Assembly (NCBI GenBank): GCA_022266195.1
Contig: WHVY01000005.1
Coordinates: 7,564,001 to 7,628,000, forward strand
Direction of reading: 5' to 3'
Source of the DNA: Tetranychus cinnabarinus
Lineage: Eukaryota; Arthropoda; Arachnida; Trombidiformes; Tetranychidae
DNA length: 64,000 nucleotides
The notes under the pieces are model-generated. The model did not search any database. It had not been told where the DNA came from and saw nothing but the letters and a program-made list of their open reading frames with translations. Below, piece by piece: positions 1-11,904 of the stretch (position 1 is its first letter; every line of letters starts with the position of its first letter). The translations under genes and the position numbers were made by a program.

Positions 1-1897
1 TGTCAATGTTGAAAATGTGGATTTTTCCACACGATTTATCGATCAAAACTATTTTATTATCGTTGTCTTGACGAGAAGTGATGATTAAATCCAAAAATTT
101 CAATTCGCTACCTTTGAATGGTGCAGTCTTTTTAAATGCTTGGGTTTTATAATTAAATTGAATAAATTTCAGTTTCGTTGTAAAAATAAAAATATTGGGC
201 CCTAAAACTGTAGCGATAAAAGATCTTTCGTCATAATTGACATAATTTTTTACCTTAAACCATTCATGATTACGAACGGGAAAAAGAGCGTAAAACTTTT
301 CAACGTTACTTTTTCCAACCACAATATATTTACCTTCAGACTCGAGCAGCAGTCTCCCATCATCTTTTGCAGTGACAGAAGCTGTGACTTGACGAGTTGA
401 AGATCGACGGTTGAAGCGGATGGTTGGATAGAATTGACCAGCAGAAAAATTGATAGACTCAATTCGTCTTGCATTGTTAGGATCAAATAGATCCCAAGCT
501 AAGTTAGAAAAATATGAAGCTCGTTCAGCGAAGCCCATACGACGGTTATTCCTAGGCTCATCGCCCCAGACTATCTCAAGGTCGTCCCTGCCAGGTTGTT
601 CCCTAGCAGGCTCTTCCCTATTAGGTTGTTCCCTACCAGGCGCGGCGTCATCCCTGTCACGCGATCCACGATTGGGGACAAGAGTAGGATTGTTTTTTGG
701 AAGTGAGTGTAGACGAAAAAGTTCAATGAATGGATCAGCAAATTCTTCGCGACTATTTTCCACGTAGCATATCTTGCTGCAATGCAAAAAAAATGTAAGT
801 CAATTTGATAAAAAAACTCAAATGAAAAAATGATTCAAGAAAGCATATAAAAAAACTTACCTTGATGCAATCTGGCTACAGACAATCAGTTTATTAATCT
901 GTAGATAATATGATTTGTCACTTTCAAAATTGAGCCAACAGAATTTCTTGCTTTCCCAATCAATTCGTACTCCTTTGGTTCCACAATCGTATAAAACATC
1001 TGATATGTTCTCTCCATGAACCAATTCTAGTGACATAGAATCATCTAAATTAAAAATACCAACAGGTAACCAAGATTGTGATTGAAGAACTCTTAGACTC
1101 AGAACCATGTCATCAATTTTCTGAATGGACACCAACAAACATTGATCAGTGCGATTATAACTGCACTTAAGTTTACAATTACCAGGAGAACACAAAATTT
1201 CATTAATATCTTCAATTGTTGCGATATAAGGAACTTCCATAATTTTAGATGAAATATCGGTTCCAGCATAACACCAACGAATACATTTTAATAATCTAAG
1301 AAGATATTTTTTTCTGTCATCAGCTTTAGCTTTGATCCAATCATTTATTGCCTCAAGAACTTGGTATTCAGAAGAAATCATCGAGTCTAATTTGCAGATG
1401 TACTCTACTGTTTCAACTGGAAAATTCAAAAATTTAGAAGTCTTAACAATTTTCAAAAAATGTCGACAGATGAATGTGTTTAAAGAACCAGAGTTGACCA
1501 GTTTAGATGTTTTAGTCACTTGAGGAATAATAATGGGAAGATGTTCAATGGTGAAATTTGCATGAAAATAAGAGTAACAATCATTTGATAGATCGTTCAA
1601 CATTAAATAATCGGCTACATCAAACAAGGCAATAATGTTTTCCATCTTAATTTGAAGAGAGTCAGATTGAATCCAATTAAGTATACAAGTAAAACTGTGT
1701 TCATCAAGATCCAATTGAACTGTGTTTTCTTGCGCTTCCAACAAGTCACAGCAAAACATTTTCTCAAAATATGGTATCGATGAACAAATGAACTTTTTGG
1801 AGACATGGTAAATCTTGGATCTATTAGTAATCGTCAATTCATCAGCAGACTCGGAAACTTCCAGAGTTTGATTAGAAGACCCATTTAGATCAGTCAT
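1..1897 (-). CDS. BTB-BACK-Kelch-like protein, type I (3' end cut by window edge)
   Basis: Two exons: 861-1897 and 1-775, the second running off the left edge. I chose the ATG at 1897 (MTDLNGSS) because it matches the MADSN start of paralogues; the open frame upstream has only a TTG. The donor (GTAAGT from 860) and acceptor (..TTGCAG, exon from 775) give a phase-2 intron of 85 bp, the shortest here. BTB spans about residues 18-115 and BACK about 118-235, followed by the SLELVHGENISD block and, in exon 2, a linker of over 100 residues and the LLLESEGKYIVVGK module. The linker contains RE/RD-Q pentapeptide repeats. By family knowledge, BTB-BACK-Kelch proteins recruit substrates to Cullin-3 ligases; that role is inferred. 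No signal peptide or membrane segment is seen, so it is probably cytosolic. Exon 1 is nearly identical to that of the neighbour at 4790-6798, so this is a recent tandem duplicate. Confidence 0.87.
581..640 (-). repeat. coding 15-bp minisatellite
   Basis: Four consecutive 15-bp units (581-595, 596-610, 611-625, 626-640) sharing a TTCCCT..CAGG core on the plus strand. In the gene's frame they encode four pentapeptides: PGREQ, PNREE, PAREQ and PGRDD. The repeat lies inside the exon 2 linker and is absent from the closest paralogue. Confidence 0.8.
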
Positions 1898-2330
1898 AGC
1901 GAAACAGAATACAAGGTAATACAAGATTTAGCAAACAATTAGAAAGATTTTATATTTAAACTTATGAAACAACAGTAAATTCAATGATAGTATGTGAAAA
2001 AGGCACTTGTCGGATAAATCAATGTAACTAAATGAAGTTTGAAAGATGAGATTTCTTCAGTTATTTTGATACTTGTTTTAAATGTTGCATCATGCATAAG
2101 CATTGTTTAAGGGCGCCTTAGACTCTTCTCAAAAGCGTCACCAAGCAACTAAAAATAAATGTTAGCAAATTGTATCTAGCGATTATCTAGCGACATCTAT
2201 TGGTTCAATTTCAGTTAATTTGTTGGAAAGTCTAAAGAATTAGGTTTTAATAGAAAGTAAACAAAATTTTATTATCCAAACCAATCAATTTTTATTTGGT
2301 CATATTGCATACTGACCCGTAATCCTACGA
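1898..2330 (-). promoter_or_regulatory. 5' flank duplicated with that of the next gene
   Basis: This stretch upstream of the start at 1897 is nearly identical to 6799-7230 upstream of the start at 6798, diverging only after about 430 bp. It therefore probably carries the promoter and was copied with the gene. It contains TAGCGACATCTATTGG, a motif also seen upstream of other type I genes. No TATA box could be assigned with confidence. Confidence 0.45.
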
Positions 2331-2609
2331 AACATCGTCTTAAGTATCTTTCACGGATAGGCGATGACAAGAATTAGGAATGTGTTAACATTATAATCTG
2401 CTAACTGCTTACAATTGGCCTCTTCAGATAATTTTCACAAAGTTTACCTAATTAATTTTAATTTAAGTCCAGTGTGTGATTGTCTATTTCGTCTCTTTCT
2501 TTGAAAAGTTAACAATAGATTGAGTCTGCCTAAGTTAGGCATCAGTGTAATCCTATTCTTGCAAATAACTGATGATGTTTTAATTAACACAATAGGTTAG
2601 TCTGTAAAC

Positions 2610-3080
2610 AAATTGAAATAATTTTTATTTACATTGCAAATTGAAGTTTTTGTCAAGCACTGACTTAATGTCTATGATTGGTGTTAAATGCGTTTCTTTG
2701 TAAACCAATGACACAGTGAACCCACCAAAACCGTTGATAATAAACTAATAATACTCATATATAACCCACTAACAAAATTGGATTCAAGTTACAAAATACT
2801 CTATAATATCCTGGATGAAAAGCTCAAAATATTTTTCAAGCTTTTTAAATTCAGGCTTGTTAAGCTGTTTTATTAATATGATGTTCAAAACCTTAGTTAT
2901 TACATCATTATCTCAACACTTTGTTTGGATTGACGTAAAAAATTTGATTATTTGGCAATTCAAACCGTATGGCTCAATTTATAAATACACAATTCACATA
3001 ATGGACATGGTACATGTTAATTTAATGTGTTGCAGCTTGTGAGTGCAGATTTATTTTGGTTCTAGAAGTGAAAAATGTAA
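2610..3080. repeat. recurrent intergenic block, copy 1
   Basis: Begins with an AATAATTTTTATTTACATTGC-like stretch, then CTTAATGTCTATGATTGG, CCGTTGAT, CTTTTTAAATTCAGG and GACATGGTACATG segments in the same order as other copies (about 39095-39640 is the fullest). No open frame is maintained between copies. It looks like part of the ancestral duplication unit. Confidence 0.6.
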
Positions 3081-3934
3081 TGAATCTGACAAGTAATGAT
3101 ATTGTAATATTGTAGTGATCACAATTAATCTTGTGGGTTCGAACACACTCCATTTGCTTTTCTAAAGTTTTTGGGTTAATCTGGGTTAACTAACTTTTAT
3201 CTTATCTTTAAATCTTTAACCAGAAAATTTTAGAGGAACTGCCGGTTATTTGTACTTCTTAGGTTTAAAATGATCTTTGAATTGATTTCATGATACATGT
3301 ATATCATTTCAAGTCATAACATCATTGAAGCGCCTTTTGTTAGGCATTCACACATTTCTTGAAACATTAATAATAATAATCTGTTGGATTGAGGATTAAT
3401 TTGTTATCTAAATAAATGTATTGATATGAATTTCTGTTCTCAAAGACAGCATAAAAAAGCATCGAGCTTTAAATTATCCAGGAAAAAAGTTCAAATCGAT
3501 TGATTTGAATTGAATTTTGAAGTATTTTAATACCAAGTATTTGAATATTTAATGTTATACATTTTGGATACTTGGATTTTTGGTAGTTATTGAATAATCG
3601 ACTTCTCTTCCTTTATTACTGTATTATTGGATGAATGAGAAAAAAGATGCTTAATATTGATCTTATCAACATAACTTGTAAAGCCATTATTGAAAAATAA
3701 GCGCTAAATACAATGGCTGTGTTATACAGTGAATTACTCTCATTTGAATGGATCTAACAAATTTATTAATAATTTGAAAGATTAAATGAAATATTAAGTT
3801 GTGTATCTTTTATTCGTAAATCACCGAGGATCAGAAATTCATTGTGAATTGGCACGTTTGCGTTACCTGGTGCTTGATCCAACACTTTACAATGAACTTA
3901 ATTAATTGCCTTTGATATTAAAATTTTAACGGCA
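3081..3934. other. intergenic, nothing recognised
   Basis: AT-rich spacer without a supported gene. It holds a short echo of the recurrent block (ACTTTTATCTTATCTTTAA near 3195) and otherwise nothing I could assign. Confidence 0.5.
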
Positions 3935-4530
3935 CCTTACAAGTCAAATCATCGAAATCTCTTTCATATCTTTTGATTCAGTCAATAAGGATCCTTTTGG
4001 CTCCAAAATCAAATAGAATATCTGAAATCAGCTCTCCATGAACAAATTCAAGTGCCATTGTATCATTTTGCGTGAAATCATCAATCGAAAAACAATTATT
4101 GAAACAAGCTGTTAAACACTTTTATTTGTAATGTTCATTAATTGCATCCATTCATTTGTAAATGGATGCAAAGAAGCTTCGATTACTAAGATTGAATCCA
4201 CATCTGCCATTCGAGAAGATAATTGAATTGAAATTAGGCAGAGTCTTGATTAATCCTACAGCTTTAATCTTAGGAAAGTCACCGGAATCTATGAAAGACC
4301 ACCGAACACATTTCATAGCTGTAGAAGTAACTCATCCCTATGTGTTATCATTCACCCATTTCTTGATTGATTCAAAAATTTGATTTACAGAAGTAAGCCA
4401 TTAAATCCGATTTGATAACTAACTGAATCGGCGGGATAATTCGAGAAAGCATATTAATGAGCATTGACTATCTTCAAGGAAAGGCATCAGATGAAGTTTT
4501 CATTGGATTCCGAATGTATTAAATTATAGA
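3935..4530 (-). pseudogene. decayed exon 1 of a type II BTB-BACK gene
   Basis: The minus strand retains, in order, BACK remnants (a degraded SRSINS/ICHHF stretch near 4440-4520), the SEYQIFESI region near 4360-4385, CVRW.FMD near 4280-4310, and the LEFVHGE..SDILFDFGAK block near 4000-4070. Frameshifts and deletions separate these pieces, and the BTB half is gone. No adjacent exon 2 is available because 4790-5627 belongs to the next gene. The apparent plus-strand frame at 4162-4383 is the antisense shadow. Confidence 0.75.
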
Positions 4531-4789
4531 ATTTAAAGACCCATTATTCAAAAATTATATTGAATCATTAAAAAAAGTGACCTGATCTGTACAAAATATC
4601 TTAAGAGCTTCAATAAGTTTTTAGGATCTCCATTGAATCATATTTACTCCCAATGAACTTCACATACTCTTAATAAAATAGAAACATTACTCATTTAAGT
4701 TGTGATTATGAAAATCAAATTTTAATGAATGCAAACATTGACAAACGAATACAAAAATGAAATTAAGATATTTAAGACATATCTGGTGA

Positions 4790-6798
4790 TCATATGATCT
4801 GATAAACTGAATTCCGTTCACAGCAATATTTGATTTTGTTTAATGGCAAAAAGACTGAGGTTGCCGCCATAATGCAATCCTTTGGATCAGTTTGTTTCAA
4901 CGCACGATTGCTGATACTAGTTTCAGTCCAGGTTTGACTGTCAATGTTGAAAATGTGAATTTTTCCACACGATTTATCGATCAAAACTATCTTATTATCG
5001 TTGTCTTGACGAGAAGTGATGATTAAATCCAAAAATTTAAGTACGTTGCCATTGAATGGTGCAGTCTTTTTGTATACATTGGTTTCATAATTAAACTGAA
5101 TAAATCTCAGCTTCTTTGTCAAAATAAAAATATTGGACCCTAAAGCAGTAGCGATAAAAGATCTTTCATCATACTTCACATAATTTTTCACCATGAACCA
5201 TTCATGATTACAAACGGGAAAAAGAGCGTAAAACTTGTCATCGTTACTTTTTCCAACCACAATATATTTGCCATCAGACTCGAGCAGCAATCTCCCATCA
5301 TTTTCTGCAGAAGTCGGGGAAGTTGCAATTTGACCAGAGGCGTAACGTACGATTGGATAACCAGTAGAAAAATTTACGGACTCAATTTGATCCTCCTGAC
5401 TGAGATCAAGGAAATGAAGAGCTAATGCAGAGATAGCAAAAGCGCGATCATTAATGTTCAAACGCATAAAACCTTCAAGACCTTCCCTATTGCCATTCGC
5501 AGGAGGGTCGGGGGAATCAGGAGCAAGAAGTCTTCGCCTAGAAGTAGTAGGAGGATTAAGCTTAAGTAGTTCAACGAATGGATCATCTGCAAATCCGCCG
5601 CAATTATCTTCCAAGTAGAGAATGGTACTGAAATACAATGAAAAATTCGATGAAACTTTCATATCTTCGGTGATAACAAAATTTTAAGTAAAAAAAATTG
5701 TGAGTCGACTCGATGTAAACTCAAATGCAATTACTATAGAAGGCACTTAAGAAAAACTCACCTCAATGTAGTCTGACTGGAAACAATCAATTTGTTGATT
5801 TGCAAATAATAAGACTCGTCACTTTCAAGATTGAGCCAACAGAATTTCTTGCTTTCCCAATCAATTCGCACTCCTTTGGTTCCACAATCGTATAAAACAT
5901 CTGATATGTTCTCTCCATGAACCAATTCTAGTGACATAGAATCATCTAAATTAAAGACACCAACAGGTAACCAAGATTGTGACTGCAGAACTCTTAAACT
6001 AAGAACCATGTCATCAATTTTCTGAATGGACACCAACAAACATTGATCAGAGCGTCTGGAAGTGCACACAAGTTTACAATTACCAGGAGAACACAAAATT
6101 TCATTAATATCTTGAATTGTTGCGATATAAGGAACTTCCATAATTTTAGATGAAATATCGGTTCCAGCATAACACCAACGAATACATTTTAATAATCTAA
6201 GAAGATATTTTTTTCTGTCATCAGCTTTAACTTTAATCCAATCATTAATTGCCTCAAGAACTTGGTATTCTGAAGAAATCATCAAGTCTAATTTGCAGAT
6301 GTACTCTACTGTTTCAACTGGAAAATTCAGAAATTTAGAAGTCTTAACAATTTTCAAAAAATGACGACAGATGAATGTGTTTAAAGCACCAGAGTTGATC
6401 AGTTTAGATGTTTTAGTCACTTGAGGAATAATAATGGGAAGATGTTCAATGGTGAAATTTGCATGAAAATAAGAGTAACAATCATTTGATAGATCGTTCA
6501 ACATTAAATAATCGGCTACATCAAACAAGGCAATAATGTTTTCCATCTTAATTTGAAGAGAGTCAGATTGAATCCAATTAAGTATACAAGTAAAACTGTG
6601 TTCATCAAGATCCAATTGAACTGTGTTTTCTTTCGCTTCCAACAAGTCACAGCAAAACATTTTCTCAAAATATGGTATCGATGAACAAATGAACTTTTTG
6701 GAGACATGGTAAGTCTTTGATCTATTTATGATCGTCAATTCATCAGCAGACTCGGAAACTTCCAGAGTTTGATTAGAAGACCCATTTAGATCAGTCAT
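4790..6798 (-). CDS. BTB-BACK-Kelch-like protein, type I
   Basis: Exons 5762-6798 and 4790-5627, intron 134 bp, phase 2, 624 residues. The start is the ATG at 6798 (MTDLNGSSNQ), preceded by GCC; the codon 27 bp upstream is TTG. The donor is GTGAGT. BTB about 18-115 (KKFICSSIPYFEKMF, then ADYLMLNDLSNDCYSYF), BACK about 118-235 (SEYQVLEAINDWIKVKADDR, CIRWCYAGTD), then SLELVHGENISDVLYDCG. Exon 2 opens with STILYLEDNCGGFADDPF, has a linker of about 95 residues rich in P, R and N, then the LLLESDGKYIVVGK module with two clear Kelch-like repeats. Inferred Cullin-3 adaptor. It differs from the gene on its left mostly in the linker, showing that linkers diverge faster than the rest. Confidence 0.9.
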
Positions 6799-7230
6799 GG
6801 CGAAACAGAATACAAGGTAATACAAGATTTAGTAAACAATTAGAAAGATTTTATATTTAAACTTATGAAACAACAGTAAATTCAATGATAGTATGTGAAA
6901 AAGGCACTTGTCGGATAAATCAATGTAACTAAATGAAGTTTGAAAGATGAGATTTCTTCAGTTATTTTGATACTTGTTTTAAATGTTGCATCATGCATAA
7001 GCATTGTTTAATGGCGCCTTAGACTCTTCTCAAAAGCGTCACCAAGCAACTAAAAATAAATGTTAGCAAATTTTATCTAGCGATTATCTAGCGACATCTA
7101 TTGGTTCTATTTCAGTTAATTTGTTGGAAAGTCTAAAGAATTAGGTTTTAATAGAAAGTAAACAAAATTTTATTATCCAAACCAATCAATTTTTAACTGG
7201 TCATATTGCATACTGACCCGTAATCCTACA
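6799..7230 (-). promoter_or_regulatory. 5' flank duplicated with that of the gene to the left
   Basis: Nearly identical to 1898-2330, including the GCGACATCTATTGG motif and the CGCCTTAGACTCTTCTC segment. Similarity ends near 7230, which marks the 5' boundary of the recent duplication. Confidence 0.45.
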
Positions 7231-7439
7231 AAGTATCGTCTTAAGCGTCTTTTGCAAGTAGGTGTTAACAAGACATTGTAAATTGCTAATTAACTGCTTG
7301 CACTGGACGTCTCAATTTTCACATACTTAACCTAATCAATTTTAATTTTTAACCATGATTTTATTGTTTACTTAGTCCCTTAAAGTTAATTAACAAGAGA
7401 TAGATGCTGAGAAAAAAATACAGTAACTTAGCCTTTAGT

Positions 7440-7720
7440 GTAATCCTATTCTTGCAAAAAATTGAAAATAATTTTTATTCCCATTGCAAATTGAAGTTTT
7501 TGTTAAAGATTGTTATTGAAGCACTAATCTTATGTCTATGATTGTTAGTTCAATCACTTTGCCTGGTTAGCTTACTAACAAAGTGAACCCGCAAAAACCT
7601 TTGATCATTAATGAATCTGGGTTCAAGGCAACACTTTTATCTTATCTTAGAATCTTTAACCAAATGAAAACCGTTTATTTTAACCTTCTCATGTTTAAGT
7701 TTGTAAAAATGAAAGAATGA
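7440..7720. repeat. recurrent intergenic block, copy 2 (shortened)
   Basis: Shares CCATTGCAAATTGAAG, CTTATGTCTATGATTG, AACAAAGTGAACCC and ATCTTTAACCA segments with the block at 2610-3080. The middle part is deleted. Confidence 0.55.
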
Positions 7721-8267
7721 TAAAAATTGAAAGAAAAATCATGAGCAAGCTCATGAAACTACAGCTTACAATGTTAGTAATACACTATTCAGGTTACTTA
7801 CGTTCTCTTGCATCGTCTAAATAGTGAAATCTATCGATATAAACTGAAAAGTGATTATTAAAAATGTTTCTCCTGAATTGCTGAAGCAATCGCATTTGAA
7901 TCCAATTTAGAAGTATAATTGATGAGATCAAGAAATATCGCTGATAGGCTTTTCTTGTTTGAAAACAGCTAACACACTTGTAAGAACCAAATAAACGTGT
8001 CTTTTGTTTGATCTTTTGTATTTTGGACCGAAATGAAACAGAAAGATTGAATGAGACAAGGGTCAGTATAATTTCAGTTGTAAGACATTCTATCTACAGT
8101 TTCAATAGAATTGAAAAGGGGATAGATTTTACTCTCCTTTAATCGAGTGCAATATGAGCCCTTTTTTGAAAGATTGGCATTCATGTTTTAATTGAGCATT
8201 GGATGGCCAGCGTCTGATGTTTCAGATGTTTTTTGTTTCTTCAATCAAAATGAAATTATTTTACAAG
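7721..8267. repeat. second recurrent intergenic block
   Basis: The sequence from the ATCATGAGCAAGCTCATG area to AATCAAAATGAAATTATTTT recurs in parts at about 51520-51880 and 53480-54030, in each case just downstream (3') of a type II exon 2. It is probably the old 3' flank of the type II unit. No gene is seen. Confidence 0.5.
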
Positions 8268-8345
8268 TCACTTGTCAGTATATAAACAGTATTGTCCAAA
8301 ACAGTGGCATTAAAAGTATGTTTTTGGTCTTTAAAATCATTTACA
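8268..8345 (-). pseudogene. exon 2 relic
   Basis: About 75 bp matching the ATVLDNTVYILT-coding part of type II exon 2, standing alone 25 bp beyond the stop of the intact exon at 8369-8933. Apparently left by an unequal exchange. Confidence 0.6.
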
Positions 8346-8368
8346 CATAGTATTGAAAAGTATTGCAG

Positions 8369-10357
8369 TTAAAGAAGAAGAGCTTGCTTATATAAAGGTG
8401 TGATATTTTTGATAGGTAAGAATGCTGAAGTGAAGGTGATTAACTTAGCAACAGAAATATTGGAACTGTTTGAGCTAAGATTAACATTCATGAAACGATA
8501 CGATTCAGACCATTCTTTCTGTTCATTAAAGAAAGTATGAATTTTTCCAGATGATTTATTAACCAAAAATATTTTACTATCTCCTGTTTGATGAGAAGTT
8601 AAGATTGAATCATTGAAATCCAATTTTTCGTCTTTGAATGGTTTACTCTTATCAAAGGATCGAGTTTTGTAATTGAATTTAATAAATTCAAGATCCTTTG
8701 TCAATATATAAACAACATCGTCCAAAACAGTGGCTTTGAAAGAGTGTTCATGATCGCTATAATTGTTGAACCAACTTGAACATTTAACTGGGAAAATACC
8801 AAACCACTTCTTCTCGTCTCTAGTTTTCCCAATTAAAATGAATTTTCCATTAGATTCAAGGAGTAAACGTTCGTGTGGGGCAATTGGAATAGAAAATTTC
8901 GCGTCTTTGTCTTCCAAATAACAATCAATATCACTAAAAATAACATAAGAAAGAGAAATTAAAGTTTAAAATGATGATCATTTGATTTATAATTGATAAT
9001 TCATTAAATTGAAAACTATTCATATTACAACTTAATCCAAATTTGCAAAGTTTGACAAATACATTTCTGTACTAATTATAATATCAAAAGGTACTTTTGA
9101 AAAACTGAAAGCAATGAGCAATGAAAAACAGAAGTCTCAATTTTTGATTCAACAAGAATTTTATATTCATCGCATCAAAGTGATCGAGTTAGGATAGTTT
9201 GCAGGGGTATTTTGTTTTGAGTAACTATCATTGAGCACATCAATAAAAGTGCTAAGATAGAATTAGAATTAAATATTCAATAGAAATATCCAAAGATACA
9301 ATACGCCAAATCAATTTAAAAATTTACGAAGTTCATGATGATTAACATACCTTGGACTACATGGAAACTTTACTATGAATTTCGCCAATTTACTGTAGTA
9401 AGTATTACCAGCAACCTTAAAGTCGAGCCATCGAAATGTCTTTTTAACCCAATCAATTCGAATACCTTTGGTTCCAGAATCAAATAAAATATCTGAAGTG
9501 TGTTCTCCATGAACAAATTCAAGTGACATTGAATCGTCTTGACTGAAATCACCAATCGTAAAACAAAACATTTCATTATCAAACGCTTTTAATGCTAAAG
9601 TCGCATCAGCCTTCTGATGAATAGAGATGAAAAAGCTTTGTTTACTGCGATTGAATCTATCGCTATCTTTGGCTAAGGAGTACAGATCAAAATTTGACCG
9701 AGTCTTGATTAATTCATTATCCAACATTTTCTTTCTATCACCACGATCCATGTTGAACCAACGAACACAATCCATTAACTTTAGGATATATTTTTTTCTT
9801 GAATCGACCTTTTCTTTTATCCATTTTATAATTGACTCAAAAATTTGATACTCGGAATAAACCATTAAATCTAATGTGAGAATAGCTTCAACTGACTCGA
9901 CGGGATAATCCAAGTAAGCGTCGGTATTGGCGATCTTCAAGAAGTGATGACAAATGAAACTTTCAATTGATCCCGAATTCAATAATTTAGACACTTTGGT
10001 GACCTGCAGTAAAACAGATGGAAGATGTCTAATGGTGAAATTTTCATGGAAATAAGAGAGACAGGGTTCAAACAAACGATCATTTATCATCAAATAATCA
10101 GCTGCATCATAAAAACTGATCACATAATCCACTTTAATGGTAAACGCTTCTGAATGAATCCAATCCAGGATAGAATCGAAGACATGTTCATCAAAATCCA
10201 GCTCCACTTTGTTTTCCTTTGATTCCAACAAATCACAACAAAACATTTTCTCAAAATAAGGCACAGATGAACAAATGAACTTTTTAGAAACAGTATATTC
10301 TCTTCTTCTGTTCACAATTTTCAATTCATCAGCACATTTTTCTTCAACTTTTTCCAT
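8369..10357 (-). CDS. BTB-BACK-Kelch-like protein, type II
   Basis: Exons 9351-10357 and 8369-8933, intron 417 bp, phase 2, 523 residues. The start is the ATG at 10357 (MEKVEEKCADELK); the preceding in-frame GTG is not used. BTB about 12-108 (VSKKFICSSVPYFEKMF), BACK about 110-225 (SEYQIFESIIKWIKEKVDSR, CVRWFN), then the FTIGDFSQDDSMSLEFVHGE block. Exon 2 starts SDIDCYLEDKDAK and passes almost directly to LLLESNGKFILIGK, so the type II linker is short. The segment after CVRWFN (MDRGDRKKMLDNEL) departs from the FMDPDD consensus. Donor AAG/GTATGT and acceptor TTTTTAG are clear. Inferred cytosolic Cullin-3 adaptor; the substrate is unknown. Confidence 0.9.
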
Positions 10358-10526
10358 CACAACTTCGATCGTTTGATATTAAAATATTAAGTGGTTTAGT
10401 TCTTATTAGTTGCGATTTAAATTTATGAATAGATAGTATTTAAATAAGTTTAGGTTATATTTAAATGTAAATTTTGAAGGCAAGTTCACCAAAGAAGTAA
10501 AAGACTTTTGCAGAAAGAGTTACAGT

Positions 10527-10699
10527 GGTTATAGGTTTATTTTTACAAAAAAATCAGAGCCATCTATTGATTAGAATCAACTTTCTGCCAACAATTTATT
10601 TTAATCGCCTGTTCCACTTCTGACTATTTTTCTATTTTTCTAATCAATAGATGACTCTGAATCAGAGCCTCTGATTTTTTGTAAAATAAACGTATAACC
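10527..10699. mobile_element. MITE-like element with AATCAGAGCCATCTATTG arms
   Basis: Imperfect terminal inverted repeats of about 50 bp. The left arm begins GGTTATAGGTTTATTTTTAC and runs into ATCAGAGCCATCTATTGATT; the right arm is its reverse complement with a 14-bp extra segment. No coding capacity. The same arms occur in the element at 35550-35696. Confidence 0.7.
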
Positions 10700-10927
10700 C
10701 TTGTAATTTGGTTAGTTGGCACAGTCAGTCGATGAAATCTTGACTCATTTCAAGTCGATTTTTCATTGAGACAACACGGTCAAATGATTTCACTGACTAG
10801 CTCTGCGTGATATGTTAAATCAGCTTCGAGTGCTGATATTTATTCCCTGTTCTCTCTGAAATTGTTGCCTAAACAAATCAAGTAGCTGTGAAAGCAAAAC
10901 AAAATGACAGAGCTTATTGATACCATG

Positions 10928-11321
10928 GGGACCAGCTTTTTTCCACCACATCCACCACTTTATCCACCACTTTTTTCCACCACTTTAAAAGTGGCTTTTT
11001 TCCACCACATTTTTCCACCACTTTTTTTACCGTTTTTTCACCCTATTGTCCACAATATTGTCCAGCACCCAAATCAACCGAAATTTTGACCACTATTAAT
11101 CGCCATCATATCCCAAAAGTGGAATTGTTAGATGGTGTAAAAGTGGTCAAAATTTCGGTTGATTTGGGTGCTGGACAATATTGTGGACAATAGGGTGAAA
11201 AAACGGTAAAAAAAGTGGTGGAAAAATGTGGTGGAAAAATGTGGTGGAAAAAAGCCACTTTTAAAGTGGTGGAAAAAAGTGGTGGATAAAGTGGTGGATG
11301 TGGTGGAAAAAAGCTGGTCCC
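10928..11321. mobile_element. 394-bp foldback/MITE element
   Basis: Ends GGGACCAGCTTTT...AAAAGCTGGTCCC. Near-perfect inverted arms of about 170-180 bp (10928-11096 and 11142-11321) surround a loop of about 45 bp. It is flanked by an exact 8-bp direct repeat ATACCATG (10920-10927 and 11322-11329), a target-site duplication. The arms are built of TTTTCCACCAC-like subrepeats. An 8-bp duplication is known for hAT, P and Merlin-like DNA transposons; superfamily assignment is inference. No transposase is encoded, and the open frames on both strands are shadows of the repeat. Confidence 0.9.
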
Positions 11322-11720
11322 ATACCATGACAAATTGATAAAATCAGACCAATAAAATTGGGCAAAACAAGCTGGGGTATCCAATTTACTGACAATATGT
11401 GTGATTTTGTGAGATATAATAAATTCAGATTATACATTGCACTACATGTAGCCTTTAGAAGGTTGAAAATTATACCAAAAAGCAGAGGTCAGTGACAAAA
11501 ATTATTGAAACATGGAATGGAATTATTTTACAAATCAAGATCTTCATTTAATAGCAATCACTCGTATTTCAAGTCCTCCTGATTTGTAAACATTAAAATA
11601 ATAATTTCAATTTCAATTTTGATAATCTATCTCATGATTGCTAATAACAATTGTCAATCGAATACAAGAATTGAAATTATATTTAGGATACATCTGATTA
11701 TCCATTGGGAGTCCCAATTT

Positions 11721-11893
11721 GGGACCAGCTTTTTCACCCCATCCACAAATTGTTCACTTCTTTTCTGATGCATGAATGATGGCGATGAATGGTGGTTTGT
11801 TTTTAATTGTTGGACAGCACCCAATGTGGACAATATGACGAAAAAAAGTAATTGGAAGAATGGAGTAAAAATGAGGACAAAAAAGCTGATACC
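11721..11893. mobile_element. degraded relative of the foldback element
   Basis: Starts GGGACCAGCTTTTTCACC and ends GAGGACAAAAAAGCTGATACC. It retains GGACAGCACCCAAT and GTGGACAATATGACG segments seen in the intact copy at 10928-11321, but the arms are eroded. Confidence 0.65.
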
Positions 11894-11904
11894 ATTTTAT
11901 TACC

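Noticed and set aside
4162..4383. Plus-strand open frame (similar ones at 9627, 37925, 45400, 55133 and 58873)
   Set aside because: All are antisense shadows of the BACK-coding part of minus-strand exon 1 copies, and similarity follows the minus-strand frame.
6799..6825. Longer N-termini (MYYLVFCFA.. and similar at 1924, 23904, 35497, 59603 and 63261)
   Set aside because: The upstream frames begin at TTG codons, are not conserved among paralogues and lack an ATG; the internal ATG is conserved.
10904..11384. Open frames rich in F, P, H on both strands
   Set aside because: They read the TTTTCCACCAC subrepeats of the foldback element; the same peptide on both strands is a palindrome artefact.
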